64,000 bases of DNA from Nocardia jinanensis. GTDB taxonomy: Bacteria > Actinomycetota > Actinomycetes > Mycobacteriales > Mycobacteriaceae. The notes under the pieces were generated by a model, which saw nothing but the letters and a program-made list of their open reading frames with translations, ran no database searches and had not been told where the DNA came from. How positions within the stretch are numbered: position 1 is the stretch's first letter; every line of letters starts with the position of its first letter. Shown here piece after piece: positions 7,709 to 15,469 of this stretch. Where the stretch lies: NCBI RefSeq assembly GCF_014645735.1, contig NZ_BMMH01000008.1, forward strand, positions 1 to 64,000, given 5' to 3'. The translations under genes and the position numbers were made by a program.

Positions 7709-8653
7709 ATGAGCAATACAGCCATCGCGGCCTCGGGGCTGCGGAAAGCGTACGGGGACAGGACCGTCCTCGACGGAATCGATCTGAGTATCGGTGCCGG
7801 CACGATCTTCTCCCTGCTCGGCCCCAACGGCGCGGGCAAGACGACCACGGTGAACGTGCTGACCACCCTGTTGCAGGCCGATGGCGGAACGGCGCAGGTC
7901 GCCGGGCACGACATCAGCACCGAGACCGAGGCGGTGCGGGCGTCGATCGGGGTCACCGGGCAGTTCGCGGCAGTGGACGATCTACTGACGGGTGCAGAGA
8001 ACCTGGAGCTGATGGCGGATATCCACCGGTTGAAGGGCGCCGAGCGTAAGCGGGTGATCGGGGAACTGCTGGAGCGGTTCGATCTCACGGATTCGGCGCG
8101 GAAGCGGGCGGCGACCTATTCCGGCGGTATGCGCCGGAAACTGGATCTGGCGATGACGCTGGTGACCCGGCCGGAGATCGTTTTCCTGGACGAGCCGACC
8201 ACGGGGCTGGATCCGCGGAGCCGGCGCACCATGTGGGAGATCGTGCGAGATCTGACGGATTCGGGTGTAACCATCTTCCTCACCACCCAGTACCTGGAGG
8301 AAGCCGATCAGCTGGCCGACCGGATCGCAGTGCTCGACCAGGGCCGGATCGTCGCGGAGGGCACTCCCGACGAACTCAAGCGCCGGGTACCGGGCAGCTA
8401 TATCCAGCTGCGGTTCGCCCAGGTCGCGGAACTGGATACAGCGGCGCGGATCCTACCCGGCTCCGCCCGCGACGACGAAGCGCTGACCTTGCGGGTACCC
8501 GGCGATGGTGGCTCGAAATCGCTTCGCCACCTGCTGGATCGGTTGGATGAGCATTCGCTCGAGGCCGCCGCCGTCTCGGTCCACACCCCCGATCTCGATG
8601 ATGTCTTCCTTTCTCTCACCGGCCATGCGACCACGGAGGTCACCGCACCATGA
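7709..8653 (+). CDS. DrrA-like ABC transporter ATP-binding protein, 314 aa
   Basis: Start chosen at MSNTAIAASGLRKAYG, whose ATG has the same distance to the upstream repeats as the ferredoxin gene. Walker A is GPNGAGKTT (residues 38-46), the signature is YSGGMRRKLDLA, Walker B is IVFLDEPTTGLDP and the H-loop lies at FLTTQYLEEAD. The C-terminal ~80 residues match the DrrA-type extension (HTPDLDDVFLSLTG). Such proteins energise export of lipids or antibiotics such as daunorubicin. The stop overlaps the permease start (ATGA). It is probably controlled by the SARP regulator encoded downstream on the other strand. Confidence 0.9.
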   Translation: MSNTAIAASGLRKAYGDRTVLDGIDLSIGAGTIFSLLGPNGAGKTTTVNVLTTLLQADGGTAQVAGHDISTETEAVRASIGVTGQFAAVDDLLTGAENLELMADIHRLKGAERKRVIGELLERFDLTDSARKRAATYSGGMRRKLDLAMTLVTRPEIVFLDEPTTGLDPRSRRTMWEIVRDLTDSGVTIFLTTQYLEEADQLADRIAVLDQGRIVAEGTPDELKRRVPGSYIQLRFAQVAELDTAARILPGSARDDEALTLRVPGDGGSKSLRHLLDRLDEHSLEAAAVSVHTPDLDDVFLSLTGHATTEVTAP

Positions 8654-9411
8654 GCACCATCACCGCACCGCTGGCCGATTCGTCGATCATGCTGCGCCGC
8701 AACTTCAAACACATCGCCCGAAATCCGGTCACCGTGTTCAACGCGGCCTTCATGCCGGTCATGATGATGTTGACCTTCGTGTACGTGTTCGGCAGCGCGT
8801 TCGCTGTCGGCGGCAACTACATCGACTACGCGACACCGGGAATGCTGCTGCTGGCCATCAGTTACGGGTTGTCGGGCACCGCGGTGGCGGTGAGCTCGGA
8901 TCTGTCGAAGGGCATCATCAACCGGTTCAAGGTCATGGACGTCTCGCGCAGCGCGGTGCTGACCGGCCATGTCGTGGCGACCATCCTGACCAATGCGGTG
9001 GCCGTGGTGGCCATCGTCGGCGTGGCCTTCGCGCTCGGGTTCCGGCCGCCGGCGACCGCGGTCGACTGGCTCGGCGCGATCGGCGTCCTGGCGGCGACAT
9101 CGTTCGCGGCGTCCTGGCTCACGGTCGCGCTGGGTATGGCCGCGAAAACGCCGGAATCCGCGGGTATGGGCGTGGTGCCGCTGATCATGCTGCCCTTCCT
9201 CAGTACCGCGATCGTGCCGGCCGAGAAAATGGGTCAGGGTGTCCGGCAGTTCGCGCAGTATCAGCCGTTCACGCCGATCATCGAATCGCTGCGCGGCTTT
9301 CTCACCGGTAACCCGTCGGGCGGCTACACGGCCGCGGCACTGGCCTGGTGTGCCGGATTCGCCCTGGTGGGGTACCTGTGGTCGCGTGCCACGTTCAGTA
9401 AGCGAGCGTAG
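8650..9411 (+). CDS. DrrB-like ABC-2 type permease, 253 aa
   Basis: ATG start overlaps the ATPase stop. The protein begins MSTITAPLADSSIMLRRNFKHIARNP, then shows about six membrane segments (for example VFNAAFMPVMMMLTFVYVFG, MLLLAISYGLSGTAVAV and LIMLPFLSTAIVPAE). The QPFTPIIESLRGFLTG segment before the last helix is typical of DrrB/ABC2 membrane proteins. With the upstream ATPase it should form a dimeric exporter; substrate unknown. Its 3' end overlaps the convergent regulator gene by 17 bases. Confidence 0.88.
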   Translation: MSTITAPLADSSIMLRRNFKHIARNPVTVFNAAFMPVMMMLTFVYVFGSAFAVGGNYIDYATPGMLLLAISYGLSGTAVAVSSDLSKGIINRFKVMDVSRSAVLTGHVVATILTNAVAVVAIVGVAFALGFRPPATAVDWLGAIGVLAATSFAASWLTVALGMAAKTPESAGMGVVPLIMLPFLSTAIVPAEKMGQGVRQFAQYQPFTPIIESLRGFLTGNPSGGYTAAALAWCAGFALVGYLWSRATFSKRA

Positions 9412-12400
9412 TCGCGGCCAGTTCCTGCCAGTCCGCCTGCGCACCCTCCCGCATCGCCTCGGTGAAGTCCGCTTCACCGAGGCGATCTCGTGCTGTCCGC
9501 TCCACCCGGGCCGCGTCCGGCTGGGAACGGTCGGCCAACCCGTGGACGGCGGCACTCACCGCGAGCAGCCGCGCGGCTTCGGCGTTGTGGTCGCCGCGCA
9601 GCGCCAGATCCGCGATCCCGACGATCACCTGGGCGACCAGGATCGCGTGCCCCGCCTCGGTCGCCGCACGGAAAGCCGCGGCATGGTGTTCCCGGGCCTC
9701 CCGGAGATCGGTGGCGAGGTAACCGAGCAGCGTGTGGATCGCCGCGGCGAGTTGCGGCATCTCGGCTTCGCTGCCCAACAGGTTTGTCGCTACACCGATC
9801 TGCTCGTAGGCCTGCGCGGTATCACCGCGCCACCGAGCCAGTTCCGCTTGCGCCAAGGCCAGTTCGGCCAGTGCGACCGGCCAGGCGACCCGGCCCGCGT
9901 ACCGTTGTGCCTCGGCCACGGCGGCCGCACTCGCCTCGGTATCGCCTGCCAGCCAGTACAACTGGGCCTGCCGCGAAAGCAATCCGACGATATCTTCCGC
10001 CGCACCGATCTCGGTGACCACGGCGATCGCCTGCCGGAAGAGTTCGCAGGCGGCGGCGAATTCACCGCAGCTGGCGAGCCGGTTGGCCCGTTCGGTCAGC
10101 GCGAACGATATTCCCCACCGCTCGCCGAGGGCCCGGAACTCGGCCAGCGCGCCCACGAGATACGTGTCCACCTCCGGGCCGTCGCGCCCCAGCACGATCC
10201 GCATCTTGCCCATCTGGAGCCGGGCCAGGGCACGCACCCAGGGGTCGTCATCGGTGAGCAGCGGTTCGAAGGCGGTCGGCATCGCTTCCGGCCCGTGCAA
10301 CAGGCTTTCCAGCGCGGGCACGAACGCCAACGCCGGATGGCCGGCCCCGTCACCCCGGCTGAACCGGTACGCCTTGCGGATCCACTCCTCCAGCTGGTTC
10401 GCGTCATTGCGCCCGGAACTCAGGAAATGCACGACCAGCGCGTACACCAGAGCCCGGGTGTCGTCGTCCACATCGGCGGGTAGGTCGGCGACCGCGGTGA
10501 CGAATTCCAGCCCCTCGGCCTTGTACCCGCCGAGCCACCAGTACCAGCCGCAGGCCGCGGCGAGCCGCAACGCTCCGGTGGCGTCGCCGACCGCGAGCGC
10601 GCCGCGCATCGCGCCGGCGATGTTCTCGTGCTCGGCCCCGAGAACGGCGAGCCACTCCAATTGTTCGGCGCGACGCAGATGCGGTTCGGCGGTTGCGGCG
10701 AGGCCGGTGAAATACGCGAGATGCGCCCCGCGCGCCGGATCCGACTCCCCGGATTCCGCGAGCCGCTCCTCGGCGTACTGCCGAATCGTGCCGAGCATCC
10801 GATACCGCGGCCCGCTCTCCCCCACGGTGACCAGCAGCGATTTCTCGGTCAGCGTGGTCAGCAACTCGAGCACCTCCCACTGCTCGACCGCCGGAGTCTT
10901 CCCGCCACCCTGTCCTTCGGGGCCAGGATCCGCGCAGACCTGCTCGGCCGCCTCGAGACTCGCGCCACCGGAGAACACCGCCAGCCTGCGAAGGACCATC
11001 CGTTCGGCGTCGCTGAGCAACTCCCAGCTCCAGTCGACCACCGCGCGCAAGGTCCGGTGCTGCGGAATCGCGGTGCGGCTGCCGCCGGTCAGCAGGCGGA
11101 ACCTATCGTCGAGGCGGTCGGCGAGCTGATCGAGGGACATGGTCCGCAGCCTGGCCGCCGCCAGTTCGATCGCCAGTGGTATCCCGTCGAGCGCCCGGCA
11201 AACGCGAGCCATGGTCGCCGGTGCGCGGTCATCGGCGGCGAGATCCTTACGCACCGCACCGGCACGGTCGCGCAGCAATCGCACGGCCGGGGAGGCCTCG
11301 ATTTCGGCGGGTTCCGCGTTCTCGGCGGGCAGCGCCAGCGGCTCGACCTGCCACAACGCCTCACCGGTGATACCGAGCGACTCCCGGCTCGTAGCGAGGA
11401 TCCGCAGCCGCGGGCACTCCCCGAGTACCCGGTGGGCGAATGTCGCCACGGATTCGATCACATGCTCGCAGTTGTCCAGGATCAGCAGTGTTTCGCGATC
11501 GCGGAGCGCCGCGACGAGCCGATCCATGGGTTCCGCGTTCGGGGCCCCACCGAGCAGCGCGTCCCGGAAGCCGAGCGCGGCGATCGCTGATTGCGCTACA
11601 TCACCGTTCGCACCGACCGACGCCAGCTCGACCAGCCAGGCCCCGTCCGGCAGGTCGTCGAGCAGGGTCTGCGCGGTTTCCAGGGCCAGCCTGGTCTTTC
11701 CCGAGCCGCCGGGCCCGGTCAGCGTGGTGAGTCGATGGTTCGCGATGAGGTCGCGCACAGCGGCGATATCGGCGTATCTGCCGATATATCCGGTCAGCTC
11801 GGCCCGCAGGTTGGTTCTGCGCTCGGCGTTCTCCGCTCCCACTTCACCGCGCAACAGCGCGACATGCAGCGCGGACAATTCCGGTGAGGGATCCACACCC
11901 AGCGTCTCGGCGAGCGCCTCCCGTGCGTTCTGGTACACCATCAGCGCCTCGGAACCGCGGCCCGCGGCGGCGAGCGCACGCATCAGCGCGACGACGAGTC
12001 GCTCCCGCACCGGGTACCGGGCCACCAGATCGGTCAGTTCGCCCACCTGCTGCGCACCCCGGCCGAGGTGGAGCTCCGACTCGTACAGGTCTTCGGCCGC
12101 GGCCAGGCGAAGCCCCTCGAATCGGGTGACCACGGCATCGACGGCCTCGCTGTCGCGCATATCCACGTCCTGCGCGGGCGCACCCCGCCACAGGCCGAGG
12201 GCTTCGCGCAGCAGCCGGACCCGGTGCGCGTCGTCACCGCCGCGGGCTCGGTCGAGGAGCTGTTCGAAGCGCACCGCGTCGACCGCGTGGGGTTCCATTG
12301 TGAGTCGGTATCCACCCGCCTGTCCCTCGAGCGACCCCTCCGGCAGCAGCCGGCGCAGCCGCGAGACCAGCGCCTGCAAGGCGTTCGCCGCGTCGGCGGG

Positions 12401-12565
12401 TGGCTGCTCACCCCAGATCCAGTCGACCAACGCCGACTTCGGGACCGTGCGCCCTGGTTCGAGTGCCAGGGCGATCAGCAGTGCCCGTAACCGGATACCC
12501 GGTACCTCGACAGGTCCCCCGTCGTCTGCTCGGATGTCGAGCGGTCCAAGCAACGCGATTCGCAC
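9395..12565 (-). CDS. AfsR/SARP-type regulator with BTAD, NB-ARC-like ATPase and TPR region, 1056 aa
   Basis: GTG start giving MRIALLGPLDIRADDGG, the usual first strand of the OmpR-like winged-helix domain (residues ~1-90, with WIWGEQPPADAANALQALVSRLRR). The bacterial transcriptional activation domain follows to ~residue 245. A P-loop ATPase (TGPGGSGKTRL, near residue 285; LLILDNCEHV as Walker B) covers the middle and TPR-like helices the C-terminus (ALRLAAACGWYWW, SAAAVAEAQRYAGR). Large SARPs activate secondary-metabolite operons by binding direct heptamer repeats and recruiting RNA polymerase. The divergent ferredoxin/P450 operon and the convergent ABC operon both carry such repeats, so they are the probable targets. 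The start may lie a few codons upstream. Confidence 0.9.
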   Translation of the reverse strand: MRIALLGPLDIRADDGGPVEVPGIRLRALLIALALEPGRTVPKSALVDWIWGEQPPADAANALQALVSRLRRLLPEGSLEGQAGGYRLTMEPHAVDAVRFEQLLDRARGGDDAHRVRLLREALGLWRGAPAQDVDMRDSEAVDAVVTRFEGLRLAAAEDLYESELHLGRGAQQVGELTDLVARYPVRERLVVALMRALAAAGRGSEALMVYQNAREALAETLGVDPSPELSALHVALLRGEVGAENAERRTNLRAELTGYIGRYADIAAVRDLIANHRLTTLTGPGGSGKTRLALETAQTLLDDLPDGAWLVELASVGANGDVAQSAIAALGFRDALLGGAPNAEPMDRLVAALRDRETLLILDNCEHVIESVATFAHRVLGECPRLRILATSRESLGITGEALWQVEPLALPAENAEPAEIEASPAVRLLRDRAGAVRKDLAADDRAPATMARVCRALDGIPLAIELAAARLRTMSLDQLADRLDDRFRLLTGGSRTAIPQHRTLRAVVDWSWELLSDAERMVLRRLAVFSGGASLEAAEQVCADPGPEGQGGGKTPAVEQWEVLELLTTLTEKSLLVTVGESGPRYRMLGTIRQYAEERLAESGESDPARGAHLAYFTGLAATAEPHLRRAEQLEWLAVLGAEHENIAGAMRGALAVGDATGALRLAAACGWYWWLGGYKAEGLEFVTAVADLPADVDDDTRALVYALVVHFLSSGRNDANQLEEWIRKAYRFSRGDGAGHPALAFVPALESLLHGPEAMPTAFEPLLTDDDPWVRALARLQMGKMRIVLGRDGPEVDTYLVGALAEFRALGERWGISFALTERANRLASCGEFAAACELFRQAIAVVTEIGAAEDIVGLLSRQAQLYWLAGDTEASAAAVAEAQRYAGRVAWPVALAELALAQAELARWRGDTAQAYEQIGVATNLLGSEAEMPQLAAAIHTLLGYLATDLREAREHHAAAFRAATEAGHAILVAQVIVGIADLALRGDHNAEAARLLAVSAAVHGLADRSQPDAARVERTARDRLGEADFTEAMREGAQADWQELAATTLAY

Positions 12566-12653
12566 CGGACCATTCTGCCGCAGTCGGTCGCCGGACCGCC
12601 GGGTCACCTCTCCGCGAGCGGCGGTCATGCCGTTGAACAGGACGAACACGGTG

Positions 12654-12691
12654 TCAGCGGATATGTCAGCGCGGTATCAGGCCGGTATCAG
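12654..12691 (+). promoter_or_regulatory. four direct TCAG repeats, probable SARP-binding site of the P450 operon
   Basis: TCAG occurs at 12654, 12666, 12677 and 12688 (spacing 12, 11, 11), as GTGTCAG, TATGTCAG, GTATCAG and GTATCAG. The last repeat ends 22 bases before the ATG at 12714. The region from the first repeat to the ATG aligns without gaps with 7649-7709. The site also lies 89-127 bases upstream of the regulator gene start on the other strand, so autoregulation is possible. Confidence 0.72.
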
Positions 12692-12713
12692 GCCACCCGG
12701 CGAAAGTTCTCGT

Positions 12714-12977
12714 ATGCACAGCTCAGCACTCGCGAGGCCCGGCCCGGCCGGACCGCCCGCCCGATCGGAAGGGAAGCCGTTGGAACTCAGGGTCGACCGG
12801 GAGCGCTGCATCGGCGCCGGTATGTGCGCGCTGATCGCGCCAGAGGTGTTCGACCAGGACGACTCGGACGGCCGGGTACGGCTGCTCGACCCCGCACCAC
12901 CGGCCCCCCAGCACTCGACAGCCCGCGAAGCCGCCCACAGCTGCCCGGCGGCGGCGATCAGCCTTCTCGACCGATAA
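12714..12977 (+). CDS. [3Fe-4S]-type ferredoxin, P450 electron donor, 87 aa
   Basis: The core LRVDRERCIGAGMCALIAP has Cys-x5-Cys in place of the usual four-Cys 4Fe-4S start, and SCPAAAI carries the last Cys-Pro; this pattern is the single-cluster [3Fe-4S] ferredoxin that serves bacterial P450s. The ATG at 12714 is chosen because its distance to the repeat block equals that of the ABC gene. A TTG at 12780 with GGAAGGGA upstream would give the more usual 65-aa ferredoxin and is a real alternative. The P450 gene follows after 53 bases. No ferredoxin reductase is nearby. Confidence 0.85.
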   Translation: MHSSALARPGPAGPPARSEGKPLELRVDRERCIGAGMCALIAPEVFDQDDSDGRVRLLDPAPPAPQHSTAREAAHSCPAAAISLLDR

Positions 12978-13030
12978 CCCCGGTGTTCCGCAGCCCGGAC
13001 ACCGACCGACCACCACGAACAGGAAATACG

Positions 13031-14257
13031 ATGAGCGACACCGCCTCCGTCCCCCGCGGCCTTCCCACCGACCGTGACGCCGGCCCCTTCGACCCGCCCC
13101 GCGAGATCACCCGGCTGCGTGAGGTCCGCCCGGTCAGTCCGCTGATCTTCCCCGACGGCCATGAGGGCTGGCTCGTCACCGGCTACGAGGCGGCCCGTGC
13201 TCTTCTGGCCGATACCCGCTTCAGCTCCCGTCAGGACATCGGCGTCCTCCACGCGCTGGACGCGAGTCCCGGTATGCCCGTCCAAACCGAGCCGTCCCCG
13301 CAGATCCCGGGTCTGTTCATCGCCATGGATCCGCCGGACCACACCCGGCTGCGGCGCAAACTCATCGGGGCTTTCACCGTTCGGCGCATGAAGGAGCTCG
13401 AAGAGCACATCGCCGAGATCGTCGAACGGCGACTCGACGACATGGAGCGGATGGCACCCCCGGTGGACCTGGTGCAGGCGTTCGCGCTGCCGGTGCCGTC
13501 GCTGGTGATCTGTGAACTGCTCGGCGTCCCCTACGCCGACCGGGACACCTTCCAGACCAACTCCGCCAAGTTCCTGCTCAGGGACCAGCCGCTGGAAGAG
13601 AAAATGGGCGCCTACGGCGCGATGATGGGCTATCTGGCCGAGCTGGCCACGGCCAAACGCGCCGAGCCCGGCGACGACATCCTGTCCGACCTCGCCCGCG
13701 ACGAGGACCTCGGCATCGAGGAACTCACCGGTATCTCGTTCCTGCTGCTGCTCGCCGGCCACGAGACCACCGCCAATGTACTGGCGCTGGGCACTTTCGC
13801 ACTCCTGGAGAACCCCGGTCAGCTGGCCGAACTGCGCGCGAACCCGGAACTGATGCCGGACGCGGTCGAAGAACTCATGCGCTATCTGTCGGTCGCCGAT
13901 ATCTTCTACCGCTACGCCACCGAGGACATCGAACTCGGCGGCGAAACGATCCCCGAGGGATCCACCGTCGTCGTCTCGCTGCTGGCCGCCAACCATGACC
14001 CGCTGCGCTTCGACAACCCGGACGCCCTCGATATCCACCGCAAGGCCCGCGGTCACCTGTCCTTCGGTCACGGTGTGCACCAGTGCCTCGGTCAGCAACT
14101 GGCCCGAGTCGAGATGCGTGCCGGTTTCGCGGGACTGGTGCGCCGCTTCCCGACCCTGCGGCTCGCCGTCGCCCCCGGCGATGTGCCACTCCGGACCGAT
14201 ATGAACATCTACGGCGTCCACGCACTCCCGGTCACCTGGACCGAATCGGCCCGTTAG
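13031..14257 (+). CDS. cytochrome P450 monooxygenase, 408 aa
   Basis: MSDTASVPRGLPTDRDAG with AGGAAA nine bases before the ATG. I-helix oxygen-binding motif AGHETT at residues 242-247; ELMR (in DAVEELMRYL) is the ExxR pair of the K helix; heme loop FGHGVHQCLG has the iron-ligating Cys at residue 352. The layout is that of soluble class I bacterial P450s (CYP105/CYP107-like group). It should accept electrons from the ferredoxin encoded just upstream and oxidise a small lipophilic or natural-product substrate. The operon has no biosynthetic core enzyme, so the substrate may come from elsewhere or from outside. Confidence 0.92.
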   Translation: MSDTASVPRGLPTDRDAGPFDPPREITRLREVRPVSPLIFPDGHEGWLVTGYEAARALLADTRFSSRQDIGVLHALDASPGMPVQTEPSPQIPGLFIAMDPPDHTRLRRKLIGAFTVRRMKELEEHIAEIVERRLDDMERMAPPVDLVQAFALPVPSLVICELLGVPYADRDTFQTNSAKFLLRDQPLEEKMGAYGAMMGYLAELATAKRAEPGDDILSDLARDEDLGIEELTGISFLLLLAGHETTANVLALGTFALLENPGQLAELRANPELMPDAVEELMRYLSVADIFYRYATEDIELGGETIPEGSTVVVSLLAANHDPLRFDNPDALDIHRKARGHLSFGHGVHQCLGQQLARVEMRAGFAGLVRRFPTLRLAVAPGDVPLRTDMNIYGVHALPVTWTESAR

Positions 14258-14341
14258 ACCGTCCGCGGCCGCGCGAACCGCCCGGCCGCGTGAATCCAAC
14301 CCCCACAACCGAACCCCGTTTCACACCCGATGGAGACAGCC

Positions 14342-14986
14342 ATGCCCACCTACCAGACACCGGACCCGATCGCCGTCACCGTCGACGTACTCTCCGGCGA
14401 AGTCGTCGTCATCGCCTCCGAACGCACCGATACCGTCGTCACGGTCCGGCCCTCCGACGCGTCCAAGAAGGGCGATACGCGGGCCGCCCAGCAGACCCGG
14501 GTCGCTTTCGCCGCCGGCGCCCTGACCGTGACGACGCCGAAGGACTGGCGGACCTACACGCCCTTCGGCGGCAATCCGTCGATCGAGGTGACCATCGAGG
14601 TACCCACCGGTTCCCGGTTGAAGGGCACCGCCGCGGTGGGCCGGTTGCTCGGCACCGGTGGACTGGGCCGGTGCGAGCTGGAAGTGGCCGCGGGCGACAT
14701 CATCGTGGAAGACCCGCGTGATTCGGTGATCGCGAAAGTCGCCCAGGGCGATATCCGCGTCCGTGAAGCAGCACGCGGCGAGCTGCGACTGGAGACGTCG
14801 ACGGGCGAATTGGAGGTGGGGATCAGCGCGGGCAGCGCGGCACAGCTGGAATTGAACGCCCTGGACGGCACCGTGCGCAACGAGATGCAGCCGGGCGACA
14901 AGTCGTTGTACAACGGGGAAACGGTGCGCGTGCGGGCACGTAATTCGTGCGGCGACATCGTCATCCGGCACACCGCCGCCGTCTGA
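14342..14986 (+). CDS. DUF4097-type beta-helix protein, 214 aa
   Basis: Start MPTYQTPDPIAVTVDVLSGE is preferred to the ATG 12 bases earlier because GGAGA lies six bases upstream of it. The sequence is a series of short beta strands with repeated turns (LGRCELEVAAGDIIVEDPRD, AKVAQGDIRVREAARGELRLE, RNSCGDIVIR), the pattern of the DUF4097 (putative adhesin) right-handed beta-helix. Such proteins often sit in SARP- or AfsR-linked operons but have no proven role. There is no signal peptide, so it is probably cytoplasmic. Third gene of the ferredoxin/P450 operon. Confidence 0.82.
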   Translation: MPTYQTPDPIAVTVDVLSGEVVVIASERTDTVVTVRPSDASKKGDTRAAQQTRVAFAAGALTVTTPKDWRTYTPFGGNPSIEVTIEVPTGSRLKGTAAVGRLLGTGGLGRCELEVAAGDIIVEDPRDSVIAKVAQGDIRVREAARGELRLETSTGELEVGISAGSAAQLELNALDGTVRNEMQPGDKSLYNGETVRVRARNSCGDIVIRHTAAV

Positions 14987-15057
14987 TCGAACGCTGCGCC
15001 TCGGCGGCGGGCGGTCGGGCGGGCCGATCGAATCGTCTGCTGGTCAGGAGGAGAACC

Positions 15058-15159
15058 GTGGAGGAGGGTGGTCGAGGAACTGTCGCGGCGCGGGGGGTGC
15101 TACGCCGACTTCTGGATTGTTTCCGCCGCACCGGGCGTGGGGGATCAATCCGGCGGTAG
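15058..15159 (+). CDS. possible 33-codon small ORF
   Basis: GTG preceded by a perfect AGGAGGAG at five bases. The peptide is basic and Gly/Arg-rich (MEEGGRGTVAARGVLRRLL) with no known motif. A second GTG frame at 15068 would read MVEELSRRGGCYADFWIVSA. Only the ribosome binding site supports expression, so this is a weak call. Confidence 0.22.
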   Translation: MEEGGRGTVAARGVLRRLLDCFRRTGRGGSIRR

Positions 15160-15163
15160 GGGC

Positions 15164-15469
15164 CTAGTCGGCCGGGCGGATCGACGGCCGACAGCCCCGG
15201 GTCATCATGACGTGCTCGGCGAGTTCCTCGATGTTCATCATCTCCGGATGGCTGTAATAGATCAGCTCGAACCGGCTGTGCCGCCAAGATGCCGGATCCA
15301 ATCGGCCGGCATCACTCGTATCGCACAGCGCTTCGAGCCGGCTCAGATCGAACGGCTCCTTACCGCGGGCGTGTGCGTCCGCCTTGACGGCTGCCAAGCG
15401 TTCTGTACGTGTCAGATCCGCCCTGCCCCACACCCCCGCCGCAAAACGGCGTGCTTCTTCGAGGTCCAC
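15164..15469 (-). CDS. hypothetical protein, 101 aa
   Basis: GTG start (MDLEEARRFAAGVWGRADLT) with GGTAGGAGAG upstream. The protein is soluble and mixed charged; the middle holds FDLSRLEALCDTSDAGRLD and the end ELAEHVMMTRGCRP. No recognised domain. Codon use, ribosome binding site and length all fit a real gene. It stands alone, with a gene-poor region upstream. Confidence 0.6.
   Translation of the reverse strand: MDLEEARRFAAGVWGRADLTRTERLAAVKADAHARGKEPFDLSRLEALCDTSDAGRLDPASWRHSRFELIYYSHPEMMNIEELAEHVMMTRGCRPSIRPAD

Noticed and set aside
11139..12977. Large plus-strand frame continuing into the ferredoxin gene
   Set aside because: Only the last ~87 codons look like protein; the rest is antisense to the SARP gene.
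15068..15150. Short frame MVEELSRRGGCYADFWIVSA as a possible RiPP precursor near the P450 gene
   Set aside because: No leader-peptide motif, no stop right after the putative core, and no modifying enzyme adjacent; resemblance to lasso or biarylitide precursors is not convincing.
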